A stretch of DNA of 49,526 nt from Lingula anatina (lineage: Eukaryota; Brachiopoda; Lingulata; Lingulida; Lingulidae): positions 536,528 to 586,053 of the forward strand of contig NW_019773881.1 of NCBI RefSeq assembly GCF_001039355.2, written 5' to 3'. Of the stretch, positions 32,373 through 43,702 are shown one piece after another; the stretch's first letter is position 1, and the number at the start of each line of letters is the position of its first letter. The notes below the pieces were generated by a model, which made no database searches, was not told the DNA's origin, and saw only the letters and a list, made by a program, of their open reading frames with translations. A program made the position numbers and the translations under genes.

Positions 32373-33465
32373 GCTATTTGTTTCTATTTATTTTTATTAC
32401 TGTACATATTTCTGTTGTCACTGTTTCCATTTGTATTTATTGTGATCACCATGTATATTTGTGTCGTTACTGTTGGTGTTTGTATTTATTGTGAGCACTC
32501 AGTTTTGTCAGTCTGTTTGTATTTATTTTCATTGCTGTGCATGAAAGTGTTGTCACTGTTTGTGTTTGTATTTATGGTGAGCACTGCGTCAGTTTTGTCA
32601 CTCTCTTTGTTTGTAATCTTTACTATTACTCATGATTGTGTTGTCACTATTACTCATGATTGTGTTGTCACTGTATCCCTGTGTGATTGTTTGTCTTATA
32701 TATCTCTTTGTGTCTGTTTATATTCTGTTTGCTGTGTCTATTCTGTATTGTTGCTGAATGTGTTTTTATATATTGAGATGACTATGTATGATATGTTTTC
32801 ACTCTTTTTGTGTTCATTCTCATTACGGTGATGTACTGTTGTCACTGTACACGTCAAAATTTTGTTGGTGTTGTTACTGTTTGTGTTTGTATTTATTGTG
32901 ATCATTACGTATGTTAGTTTTGTCACTCTATTTGTTTGTAATCATTACTATTACTCTGCATGACGGTGTTGTCACTGTATGTCTATGTGTCTGTTTATAT
33001 TCTGTTTGCTATGTTTATTCTGTATTGTTACTGAATGTGTTTTTATTTATTGTGATGACTATTACTCTGCATGATTGTGTTATCACTATATCCCTGTGTG
33101 TTTGTTTATTTTATGTATCTCTATGTGTCTGTTTATATTCTGTTTGCTGTGTCTTTTCTGTATTGTTACTGAATATGTTTGTATATATTGTGATGACTGT
33201 GTACTGCTATGTTTTCAATCTTTTTCCTTGTCTTCTTTCTTTATACGATGTACGTTACTGTTGTCACTGTACATGTCAAAAATTTTTCTGATCACTGTGT
33301 ATGTCTGTATTTTGACTGTGTTTGTTTGTATTTAATTTGATTACTGTGCATGTTTGTCTTGTCACTGTTCGTGTTTGTACAAGGTATTTATTATTAGCAC
33401 TGTGTCTGTTATTTTTGTCACTCTATTTGTTTATAATCATTACTATTACTCTGCATGATGATGTT
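32373..33465 (+). repeat. Satellite block 5b
   Basis: A-type monomers with several partial units and a short tandem duplication (ACTCATGATTGTGTTGTCAC repeated near 32630 and 32651). Ends at GATGATGTT before the composite insert. Confidence 0.88.
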
Positions 33466-33562
33466 CCCAGCAGGCATAGTTGCGTTGGATCAACGTTGAA
33501 AACAGGTTGATACGTTGAATTGCCGTTGATCTACCTTAATTCAAAGTTAAATCAACGTTGAT
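33466..33562. mobile_element. Solo end of the CAGCRGGC element
   Basis: CCCAGCAGGCATAGTTGCGT and about 95 bp match the start of 40681-41456 closely. The rest of the element is absent and the sequence passes directly into the repeat at 33566. Confidence 0.8.
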
Positions 33563-33565
33563 CTA

Positions 33566-33795
33566 GGCGTAGTCAAACGACATTTTATGGCAACAACAAT
33601 CTCCAGAGCTTAATTGCGCACATGTGCATTCTGCACATGCTCAATTGTGCCCTAGAGGGGTAATCTCCATTGAGGCACATGTTGCTACTTATACCATGGG
33701 GCATCACTGCCTGGCCTCATTTTGCTTGATTCATTCTGTTCCCACGCATGATACAATTAAGCTACAAGTTATCTCAAATCTTCAACTGAAATCTT
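33566..33795 (+). repeat. Dispersed repeat, copy 2 of 24846-25070
   Basis: Same start (GGCGTAGTCAAACGACATTT) and the same block order, with small insertions such as CACATGTGCATTCTGCACAT. Includes TGCTACTTATACCATGG. Confidence 0.75.
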
Positions 33796-35040
33796 CAGTT
33801 CAAAAAATTTCACCCTCCGCCTTCCCCGTCTCCTCCTTCATAGCAGATTTGTCTCCTCTGCAGACCGAACTTTGCTTGCATTATATTTGACCATCATACT
33901 GCGTGCGTTTTTACTTTGATTTTTCAGTGTTGTATACCTGTCAAGAGCACCACTGCCCAGCGAATGTGCCAGTACACAGTCACCTACCAGTAATGCCACA
34001 GTGAAATCTTCGGACGTATTCGTCCAGAGCAATGAATGGTTGGAGTCTTGCCTTTTACAAGTTAAGTTAAACTTCTACATCTTCGACAGAAGGATGGCTG
34101 TTGCTTATGTCAATCTGTGGTCCAGCAAGCATTGCCACATCCACACGATCTTCCTAGTCCAGAGGAAAAGGAGAAGAAATTGTATGCGGGTTGTCATTGC
34201 GCATGACTTTACAGGTCCTTTAAAGGCTACCTCTGTACTGGACAGTCATCAGCCCAGCAAGTCTTGCGGGTTGATCAAACATTATTATCGACATATGGTG
34301 TTAAGAGTTTTGATTTTTCACTTGTAGCCGTAGACTTCTTACAATATGCCGACCACCGGCCACATATCAAGTCTCGTCGTTCCATATTACATTCTCCTGA
34401 GTTCAGATGATATTGGGTCACCTTTATAAGAGTATGTGACATTGTCACACGAAGATTTAGTGGTTCATTTTCAGATTACTTTTAAATATAACAAACAGTG
34501 GGCCAGCAAGCCTTGCGGGTCCATTTTTGATCTGTGCATACTGCAGAGGTCATTGGAACAGCCGTATAAGAATCTGACATACACAGTTTTAGGGGCCAAA
34601 CAGGCTCCATTCCCAGTTTTTGCTTACACGATTATTAGTCATTTCAACGTGTTGTGACAGGAGTGTTGCAAAAATCCGACTTGTGTACCTGCCTTTTTCA
34701 TGTTGTATGAGAATTTTGACTCTATTTTTAAGACCCAGTCATGCTTTTCTCATAATACTTCTCAGCAAGCTTTGCGGGTTCATCTCTACATTTGTTGAAA
34801 TCAGGAATATAAGGAGATCAGTTGTATAAGAACATACCTATGTAGCTTATCCCCGACTCTGTTTCTTCGTTCACGTTTTATTCTAGTCATTGATAACTAT
34901 AAACCGGAAGGAAATTGCTTAAAACTGTTAACTATAATACTAATCAACTAGTAGATGCAAGCTAGGATGGCATGGCAATTATAGAGAGTTCACTCTTCCA
35001 GCTGTTTTCAGCATATGGGAAAAACTGAACCTCCCTGAAT
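33796..35040 (+). repeat. Composite insert with CCAGCAAGC-TTGCGGGT repeats
   Basis: Four dispersed direct copies of a motif like CAGCAAGCYTTGCGGGTYSA at about 34123, 34254, 34503 and 34762. No gene is recognised. The insert 33466-35040 replaces about 60 bp of satellite rather than showing a target duplication. Confidence 0.55.
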
Positions 35041-36888
35041 TACTGAATTGTTTGAACATATCGAGATGACTGTGTACGACGTCATTTTCACTCTATTTTG
35101 ATTACTGTTTGTTGGTGTTGTTACTGTTTGTGTTTGTATTTATTGTGAGCATAACATACGTCAGTTTTGTCACTCTATTTGTTTTTATTCATTATTTTTA
35201 CTCTGCATTAAGGTGTTGTCACTGTATGTCTATGTGTCTGTTTATATTCTGTTTGCTGTGTCTCTTCTGTATTGTTAGGAAATGTGTTTTTAAATATTAA
35301 GATGACTGTGTAGGTTTATCTTTTTAATCTTTTTCCTTGTCTTTATTCTTATTATACTGCACTTTGCTGTTGTCACTGTACATGTTTTTGAGTTTTTATT
35401 TGTGTTTGTATTTATTGTGAGCACTGTGTATGTCAGTTTTCTCACTCTATTTGTTTGTAATCATTACTATTACTCTGTATAATTGTGTTGTCACTGTATC
35501 CCTGTTTGTTTGTTTATCTTATGTATCTCTATGTGCCTGTTTGTATTCAGTCTGCTGTGTCTTATATGTATTGTTACTGAATGTGTTTATATATATTGTG
35601 ATGACTGTGTACGGCTGTTTTTTATTCTTTTTACTTGTGTTCATTATCATTACGGTGCATGTCACTGTTGTCATTGTACTTATGATATTTTTTTTCTAAT
35701 CACTGTTTTCACTCTTTTTCCTTTTGTTCATTCTCATTGCAGTGCATGCTAAAATTATCACTGTACATGTTAATATTTATTTTGATCACTGTGTATGTGA
35801 GTTTGTCACTTTGTTTGTAATCATAACTATTACTCTGCATGATTGTGTTGTCACTGTATCCCTGTGTGTTTGTTTATCTTGTGTATCTCTGTGTGTCTGT
35901 TTATATTCTGTTTGCTGTGTCTATTCTGTATTGTTACTGAATGTGTTTGTATGTATTGTGATGACTGTGTATGACCTCATTTTCACTCTTTTTCCTTGTG
36001 TTCATTCTCATTATGGTGAACGTAACTGTTGTCACTGTACACGTCAAATTTTATCTAATCACTGTGTATGTATGTATTTTGACTGTGCTTGTTTTTATTT
36101 ATTTTGATTACTGTGCATGTTTGTGTTGTCACTGTTCATGTTTCTATGTACTGTGAGCACTGTGTATGTCAGCTTTGTCACTCTATTTGTTTGTAATCAT
36201 TACTATTACTCTGTTAATTGTCACTGTACATGTGATATTTTTTTCTAATCACTGTTTTCACTCTTTTTCCATGTGTTCCTTCTCATTGTGGTGCATGCTA
36301 CAATTATCACTGTACATGTTGATATTTATTTTGATCACTGTGTATGTGAGTTTGTCACTTTATTTGTAATCATTACTATTACTGTGCATGATGGTATTGT
36401 TACTGTATGCCTGTGTGTTTGTTTATCTTATGTTTGCTCTGTCTATTCTGTATTGTTACTAAATGTGTTTGTATATATATTGTGATGACTGTGTACTGCT
36501 TTTTTCAATCTTTTTTCCTTGTCTTCTTTCTTTTTACCATGTACGTTACTGATGTCACTGTACATATCAAAAAATTTTTCTTATCATTGTATATGTCTGT
36601 ATTTTGACTGCATTTGTCTGTATTTAATTTGATTACTGTGCATGTTTGTGTTGTCACTGTTCGTGTTTGTATTTATTATGAGCACTGTGTCTGTTAGTTT
36701 GGTCACTCTGCTGTTTGTAATCATTACTATTACTCTGCTTGATGATGTTATATCTATGTGTCTGTTTATATTCTGTTTGCTGGGTCTATTTTGTATTGCT
36801 GTGTCTATTTTGTACAGCTATGTTTTTTACTTTTTTTATTTGTGTTCAACATCATTACGGTGCACGTTACTGTTGTCACTGTACACAG
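35041..36888 (+). repeat. Satellite block 6
   Basis: A-type units in + orientation up to TTGTCACTGTACAC. After that the sequence reads ACAGTCATCACAATATAT, which is the same satellite in reverse. Confidence 0.9.
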
Positions 36889-36893
36889 TCATC

Positions 36894-36896
<3 letters not shown>

Positions 36897-36945
<49 letters not shown>
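36897..36945. repeat. (AT)n tract, left of the inversion centre
   Basis: About 24 AT dinucleotides. Confidence 0.92.
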
Positions 36946-36949
<4 letters not shown>

Positions 36950-37053
36950 TAAAATAAATAAATAAATAAATAAACAAAAGACATGCAATAACCCCAACTC
37001 CGAGGGGTTATTGTATGTCTTTTGTTTATTTATTTATTTATTAATTTTAATTG
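36946..37053. repeat. Stem-loop at the inversion centre
   Basis: Arms CAATTAAAAT-(AATA)n-CAAAAGACATGCAATAACCCC and the near-perfect reverse complement surround the 8-nt loop AACTCCGA. The stem is about 50 bp. The arm equals the tail found at about 21180-21235, so this looks like two retroposon-like tails joined head to head. Confidence 0.85.
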
Positions 37054-37102
37054 TGAACAAATGCTCCGGACTTTTGAGCACTCTGTTCCACACTCAAGCT
37101 TG

Positions 37103-37152
<50 letters not shown>
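37103..37152. repeat. (AT)n tract, right of the inversion centre
   Basis: About 24 AT dinucleotides, followed by satellite in - orientation (CACAGTGCTCATAATAAATA). Confidence 0.92.
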
Positions 37153-37155
<3 letters not shown>

Positions 37156-39926
37156 AGTGCTCATAATAAATATAAACACGAACAGTGACAGCACAAACAT
37201 GCACAGTAATCAAATTAACATGTACAGTGACTACAGTACATCATAACAAGAAGAAAAAGAGTGAAAACATAACCCTACACAGTCATCACAATATACAAAC
37301 ACATTCAGTAACAATACATAATAGACACAGCAAACATAAGATAAACACACAGGCATACAGTGACAACAGAACCATGCACAGTAACAAGAATAAACACAAA
37401 TTAATTGGGTGATTACACAGTCATGCACAGTGATCACAATGTATATAAAAACACATACAATGACAATACAGAATGGAAACAGTTATAAGAGTATAAACAG
37501 ATTCATAAACTATGATGACAGTGACAACACCAACATGCACAGTTAAAATATTGACTAGAAAGAAATTATACAAACACATTCAGTAACAATACAGAATAGA
37601 CCCAGCAAACATAAGATAAACAAACACACAGGCATACAGTAACAATACCATCATGCACAGTAATAGTAATAATTACAAACAAATAGAGTGACAAAGCTGA
37701 CATACACAGTCATCACAATATATACAAACACATTCAGTAACAATACAGAATAGACACAGCAAACAGAATATTAACAGACAGATAGACATACAGTGACAGC
37801 ACCATCATGCACAGTAATTGTAATGATTACAAACAAATAGAGTGACAAACTGACATAAACAGTGATCAAAATAAATATTAACATGAACAGTGACAATAGT
37901 AACGTGCACAATAATCAAAATGGATACAAACAAACACAGTCACAATACAGACATACACAGTGATCAGAATAAATTTTGACATGTACAGTGACAACACAAC
38001 CATGCACAGTAACAAGAATAAACACAAATTTATTGGGTGATTACATATAGTTATACACAGTGCTCACAATAAATACAAACACCAACAGTAACAATACCAA
38101 CAAACACAGTAATCAAAATAAATACAAACAAACACAGTCACAAAACAGACATACACAGTGATTAGAAAAATATTTCACATGTACAGTGACAACAGTAACG
38201 TGCACAGTAATGATGTTGAATACAACTAAAAGAGTAAAAAACATACCTGTACACAGTCATCACAATATATACTAACACATTCAGTATCAATACAGAATAG
38301 ACACAGCAAGCAGAATATAAACAGACACATGAACAGTGACAACACAAACATGCCCAGTAATCAAAATAAATAAAAACAAGCACAGTCAAAATACTGACAT
38401 ACACAGTGATTACAAAAATTTTGACGTGTACAGTGACAATAGTAACTTTCACCATAATGGGAATAAACACAAGGAAAAAGAGTGAAAACAAATATCACAA
38501 TATATACAAACACATTCTGTAACAATACAGAATGGACACAGCAAACAGAATATAAACAGACACATAGACATAAAGTGACAACACCATTATGCAGAGTAAT
38601 GGTAATGATTACAAACAAAAAGAGTAGAAAAACTGACATATGCAGTGCTCACAATAAATACAAACATCAACATAAACAAACTGACATAAACAGTGGTCAA
38701 AATAAATATTACCATGTACATTGACAATATTTACGTGTACAATAATCAAAATGAATACAAACAAACACAGTCAAAATACAGACATACACAGTGATCAGAA
38801 TAAATTTTGGCATGTACAGTGACAACACAACCATGCATAGTAACAAGAATAAACACAAATTAATTGGGTGATTACACAGTCATACACAGTGATCACAATA
38901 TATATACAAACACATTCAATGACAATACAGAATGGAAACAGTTATCAGAGTATAAACAGACACATAAACTATGATGACAGTGACAACACCAACATGCACA
39001 GTTAAAATAATGACTAGAAATAAATAAACTGACAAAACTGACATCCACATTGTTGACAATAAATATAAACACAAACAGTGCCAGCTCTAAAATGCACAGT
39101 AATCAGAATGACTACAAACAAATAGAGTACTCACAATAAATACAAACATGAACAGTAACATCACCAACAAACACAGTAATCAAAATAAATATAAACAAAC
39201 GCAGTCACAAAACAGACATAAACAGTGATTAGAAAAAAAATTCACATGTACAGTGACAACAGTAACTTTAACTGTGATGAGAATAAACACAAGGAAAAAG
39301 AGTGAAAACGAAGTCATACACAGTCATCACAATATATACAAACACATTCAGTAACAATACAGAATAGACACAGCAAACAACATATCAACAGACATAGATA
39401 TATAGTGAACAACATCATCATGCAGAGTAATGGTAATGATTACAAACAAATAGAGTAAAAAAACTGACATACACTATGCTCAAAATAAATACAAACATCA
39501 ACATAAACAAACTGACATAAACAGTGGTCAGAATAAATTTTGACGTGTACAGTGACAACACAACCATGCACAGTAACAAGAATAAACACAAATTAATCGG
39601 GTGATTACACAGTCATACACAGTGATCACAATATATATATACAAACACATTCAATGACAATACAGAATGGAAACAGTTATCAGAGTGTAAACAGAAACAT
39701 AACTATAATGACAGTGAACAGACCAACATGCACAGTTAAAATAATGACTAAAAATAAATAATCTGACATCCACATTGCTGACAATAAATACAAACACATA
39801 CAGTGCCAGCTCTAAAATGCACAGTAATCAAAATGACTACAAAAAAATAGAGTGACAAAACTGACATACACAGTGCTCACAATATATACAAACACCAACA
39901 GTGACAACACAAACATGCACAGTAAT
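37153..39926 (-). repeat. Satellite block R1, - orientation
   Basis: Reverse-complement monomers (GACATACACAGTGATCA, GTGACAACACCAACATGC). B-type units recur near 37380-37560, 38000-38060, 38840-39110 and 39570-39830 (GGGTGATTACACAGTCAT; CATAAACTATGATGACAGTG), so this arm is richer in type B. Confidence 0.9.
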
Positions 39927-40073
39927 AACCAGAAAATAAAAATGCAGAAAATAGGATACTGTCAATTCTGATGCACTGATGTATTATGCTTACTGTTACT
40001 GCATAGCCAACATCAAATTCTAATTCTGCATAACAGTGGATTAAGATGAAAGTAAAATGTGTAACAAGCATTA

Positions 40074-40292
40074 GACTGAGTTCCCATACCTAGATCAATC
40101 TAACAGGATCAATCCAACTCCAAGGGGTTTCTCACTAAATTGCTTTCAGCTTAAGCGGCTTAGGATTCTGGCATGCCAGTTTCAGTAGGCGTGACAGACA
40201 GCTAAGCCACTTACATTGATTGCAGTTTAGCGAGAATTCCCTTGGAGATAGATCGATCCACAGTTAGCGTGATAGGGTCTGGAAATGGTCCC
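40074..40292. mobile_element. Palindromic MITE related to 12778-12974
   Basis: Ends GACTGAGTTCCCATACC and, inward from the right, GGGACCATTTCCAGACCC. Inner arms TCCAAGGGGTTTCTCACTAA and TCCAAGGGAATTCTCGCTAA pair. TTA is at the left and TAA at the right, so the exact ends are uncertain. Confidence 0.62.
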
Positions 40293-40445
40293 TAAGGATT
40301 CAGGCTGATAAGAGTTAAAGTTTATACTTTGGAAATGCCAGAATGAGATAAAGTGAAAATTTCACAAAAAAAAAAGAGCTGTTTTTCTAATTTGGGCTGT
40401 ATGTCAATCCTAAGAATCATTCTTATAAGTTAAAAAAAATACATC

Positions 40446-40541
40446 CAGCAGGCAAATGACATTGATTCTACGTTGATTCAACGTTGATCCACCAAAATTA
40501 ATGTTGATTCAACGGTGAATCAATGTCATTTGTCTGCTGGG
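40446..40541. mobile_element. CAGCAGGCAAATGACATTGA palindromic MITE
   Basis: Same family as 20461-20544: CAGCAGGCAAATGACATTGA at the left, and TCAATGTCATTTGTCTGCTG at the right is nearly its reverse complement. The centre CCACCAAAATTAA is shared. Confidence 0.83.
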
Positions 40542-40680
40542 CAGAAAATGTAACAAAGTAACAGTACAGGGCTCCTGGTGGATGGGAGTGATAAGTCACA
40601 TCTTGAAAATGCCAGTTTGAAAAATGAAAAATTTAAAAAAGAAAAAATTACAAAAATATTCCACTAAAGCTGCCATTCAG

Positions 40681-41456
40681 CAGCAGGCATAGTTGCGTTG
40701 GATCAATGTTGAAAACAGGTTGATACGTTGAATTGCCGTTGATCTACCTAAAGTCAAAGTAAAATCAACGTTGATCCAGCCACGTCGAAACACCGTCATA
40801 ATGTGACGTTGACTCAACGCTGTATTTTGGTCAATGACACAACCTTGCAGTTATGGATTGTAATTTAAAATATTAATTATTGAAAATGTGATACTTAATT
40901 TGTTTATCAATACTGTAACTAAATTTATCAAAATAATAACAAAAGGGTTTTAAAGTAAAAGTGACAGTTGTTTTGTGTCTTTAGTTAACTAGTGAATTTT
41001 CTTAACTTGTTATTCAGAAATACATTCCAATAAATTGAATTCCTTGCAAGGTCAGCTAACACTAGGATGAATAAGTTGCTGTAAATGTGACGGCGTTAAC
41101 AGTTCTTGGTAACCTGTTATAGTTAGACAGGTTGAGGTGACTGTGACCTTGTTATATATATATATATATATATTTAAGAAAAGATTTATATATAGTAATC
41201 TAAACCTTGGAAATTTTAACTTAAAGGCCATACATTTAAACCCTACATATATTTAGCCATCAAACATGTCCTACTGCTTAACACATCCAGGCAAATTTCC
41301 CGCTGGGTGGGGTTGATATAACAGTGTTTTCTGATGTTGATAACGTTGTTATCTGAGGTTGACACAACTTTCAAATCCAACGTTTATCCAATGTCTTCTC
41401 AACGTTATGGTTCAACGTTGTTTCAACGTTAAAACAACATAATTTGTTCGCTGGGT
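40681..41456. mobile_element. 0.78-kb CAGCRGGC element, inverted homologue of 20901-21686
   Basis: Starts CAGCAGGCATAGTTGCG and ends TTTGTTCGCTGGG. It differs from the other copy mainly at about 41089-41175, where a different insert (GGCGTTAACAGTTCTTGGTA..., then (TA)n) occupies the microsatellite position. The 3' part includes CAAATTTCCCGCTGGGTGG, an internal copy of the terminus. Confidence 0.8.
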
Positions 41457-42411
41457 AGCTGTATTACCATGATATGAATCATCCAATTTGAGTTTAAACA
41501 GTGTAAACAACTCATAGAAATATAATATATATTTTGTTTTACCACAAAAAGGGCAGTCATAGCTATTATTCTGATATCTGAACTTGTCATCAGACCATGT
41601 GACCTCCATAGATGGCTATACTTTGTAATAATTTCTTAAGAGATTATAACAAAAAAAAAACTTTTTAGAAAAAGAATTAATTATTTGCCAAAAAGAACCG
41701 TTATTATCCCTTTAACTGCAAAGTTAAGTTGCAAAATATTGCACAACAGGAAGTATCAATAAAAGTGAACTGTTACATGCCCTTGGTAGTTATAAGTCCC
41801 ACACTGAAAATGCCAGAAAGTGAAAGATAAAAATTTCAAAAAAATGTACAACAGAATAACATGGTCAATAAGTTTACAGTTTCAGGACCATATGTGAGAG
41901 TTCAAATTCACATAATGAAAATCCCAATATGTGAAAAATGATGACAGTGCATAAAATAATATTACACAATGTTTAAAGACATAAAAACCAACACAACTGC
42001 TAATGTGGAAAAACAGAAAATGCACAGCACTTCTGGTGGATGGGAGTTGAAAGTGACATCCTGAAGATACTAGTGTTTGAAAAATAATTAAAAGAAAATG
42101 TAAAATAAAACATAACAAAAAATTCCAATAAAGCTGCTATTCAAATTGTAATCTAGCTGTATAATTACTAACATGATATGAATAACCCTATTGAGTTTGA
42201 GAATAATAATGCACTGTTATTCATCTTTAGCATTAATGTAAGCATTACACAAATTTTTTCTTTTGTAAAATCATTTTCAATATTAAATAACATTTACCTG
42301 CATATTAATCATCGATTCCTAATTATGTGACACAGTTCAGAGAGCTAAACCTATGGGACTTTACAATGAAATCTCAATGTGTGTTTTATGTAATCTCATT
42401 TAATGGCCACT

Positions 42412-42490
42412 TGAAAATTAATTAAGCAAATTACTTTATAACCCTGAAATAACATGAAAATTAATTAAGCAAATTACTTTATAACCCTGA
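42412..42490 (+). repeat. 43-bp tandem duplication
   Basis: TGAAAATTAATTAAGCAAAT...ATAACCCTGA occurs twice, 43 bp apart, and is almost identical. Confidence 0.85.
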
Positions 42491-43340
42491 GTTAACATAC
42501 TGCCTGCTATCCATATACATTTATTGCACCATATAGCACTCTATAGAACTGCATTGCTTCCAAAACAGAAAACAATCACACTGGTTTTCCGACACAAGCT
42601 GCACTTCAGTCTTATGAAACTTTTCAGTAAGTTTGAGTATCATTAGTAACATGGTTTTCCCTTAATCCTGGCAGCAGTGTTCAAAATAGGGTTTTCTTCA
42701 ACTTTCATGCAATATAACATAATACATAACAGCATAATGACCATCAATTTTTTTATAAAAAAATAAAAGTATCATGGATATTCAGAAAATGTGATATGGA
42801 AAGGTCTCCAAGGTTATGGAAGTTCAGAGTCACACTTTCAAAATGCCAAAATGTAAAAAAGAGATAACTGTACTGAAATGATTTTCTTTCCATTTTCAAC
42901 ACCTTTTTTACATAAAACAAAATAATCAATTTACTGTCATTTTTAAATGATCAACTAGGAAAATTGTTGACATAGGAAAAATATCAGTAGAACAATTTTA
43001 AATGTCCAATTTGCTCCATTCAGAGATTCTGAACATAGTGAATGATTGAATCTGACGAACTGCCATGATGAGTTCCCTTCCATTTTTGATACTTTATTAC
43101 ACAATGCACGATAATAGGTTTACCATCATCAACTAACAATATTGTTAAGAAGCAGAAAATGTCAAAACAACACTTTTACATATCTAACTAGTTCCATAAT
43201 GAGACTGTTAACATGCCTAAGAATTAAATCTGAAGAAAAACCACCTATATACAAAAAGGCTAATAACTTCATCAAAACTTATTTTTTAACTGATCAAGCT
43301 TATTTTCAAACTTGATCTGTATACTAGTCAGACTGATCAC
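42491..43340. other. No gene recognised
   Basis: AT-rich spacer with no domain, TIR or strong repeat beyond a weak GAAAATGCCA-type motif. Confidence 0.4.
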
Positions 43341-43623
43341 TCCCTAAAAATGGCACGATCATGCTGATTTTCTAACTTGACCTGCATATTATGAATATTC
43401 ATCAGTTCTGTAAGTTTCAAGCCAAAAGGTAAAATGGTATTTCACTTATCGTGTTATCGGTGTTGCATATATGCTAAAATAAGTGAAAAAACAGCATAAG
43501 TTCCCTAAAAATGACCCGATGATGCTGATTTTCAAACTTGACCTGCAGATTATGAATATTCATCAGTTTTGTAAGTTTCAAGCCAAAAAGTAAAATGGTT
43601 TTCCACTTATCGTGTTATTGGTA
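43341..43623 (+). repeat. 161-bp-period direct repeat
   Basis: TCCCTAAAAATG...ATGCTGATTTTC...AACTTGACCTGCA...ATTCATCAGTT...ACTTATCGTGTTAT occurs at 43341-43463 and 43502-43623. A weaker third copy precedes it (TATTTTCAAACTTGATCTGT at about 43301). Confidence 0.85.
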
Positions 43624-43702
43624 AAAGTGCACGGCAACGACGGCGACGATGGCGACGACATATGCAGGTGATGGCTATACCTGTATGTACAACTGTATGT
43701 AC

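Larger units (their letters stand above)
40320..42450 (+). repeat. Degenerate tandem duplication, about 0.68-kb period
   Basis: Landmarks recur after removal of the 776-bp insertion: GGAAATGCCAGAATGAGA at about 40330 with GAAAATGCCAGAAAGTGA at about 41800; CTGGTGGATGGGAG at 40575 and 42033; and AAAGCTGCYATTCA at about 40668 and 42130. Further copies of the GAAAATGCCA motif occur, for example near 42838. Confidence 0.6.
39927..43702. other. 3.8-kb composite insert in the right satellite arm
   Basis: Contains a Harbinger-like MITE, two CAGCRGGC-family elements, a degenerate 0.68-kb tandem duplication, a 43-bp tandem repeat and a 161-bp direct repeat, ending with a GACGGCGACGATGGCGACGA stretch. 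No gene is recognised, and no terminal repeats or target duplication are found for the insert as a whole. Confidence 0.6.

Noticed and set aside
37153-39926. Regular short repeats suggesting a CRISPR array
   Set aside because: Monomers are contiguous and diverged, with no spacer/repeat alternation, no cas genes, and a eukaryotic context.
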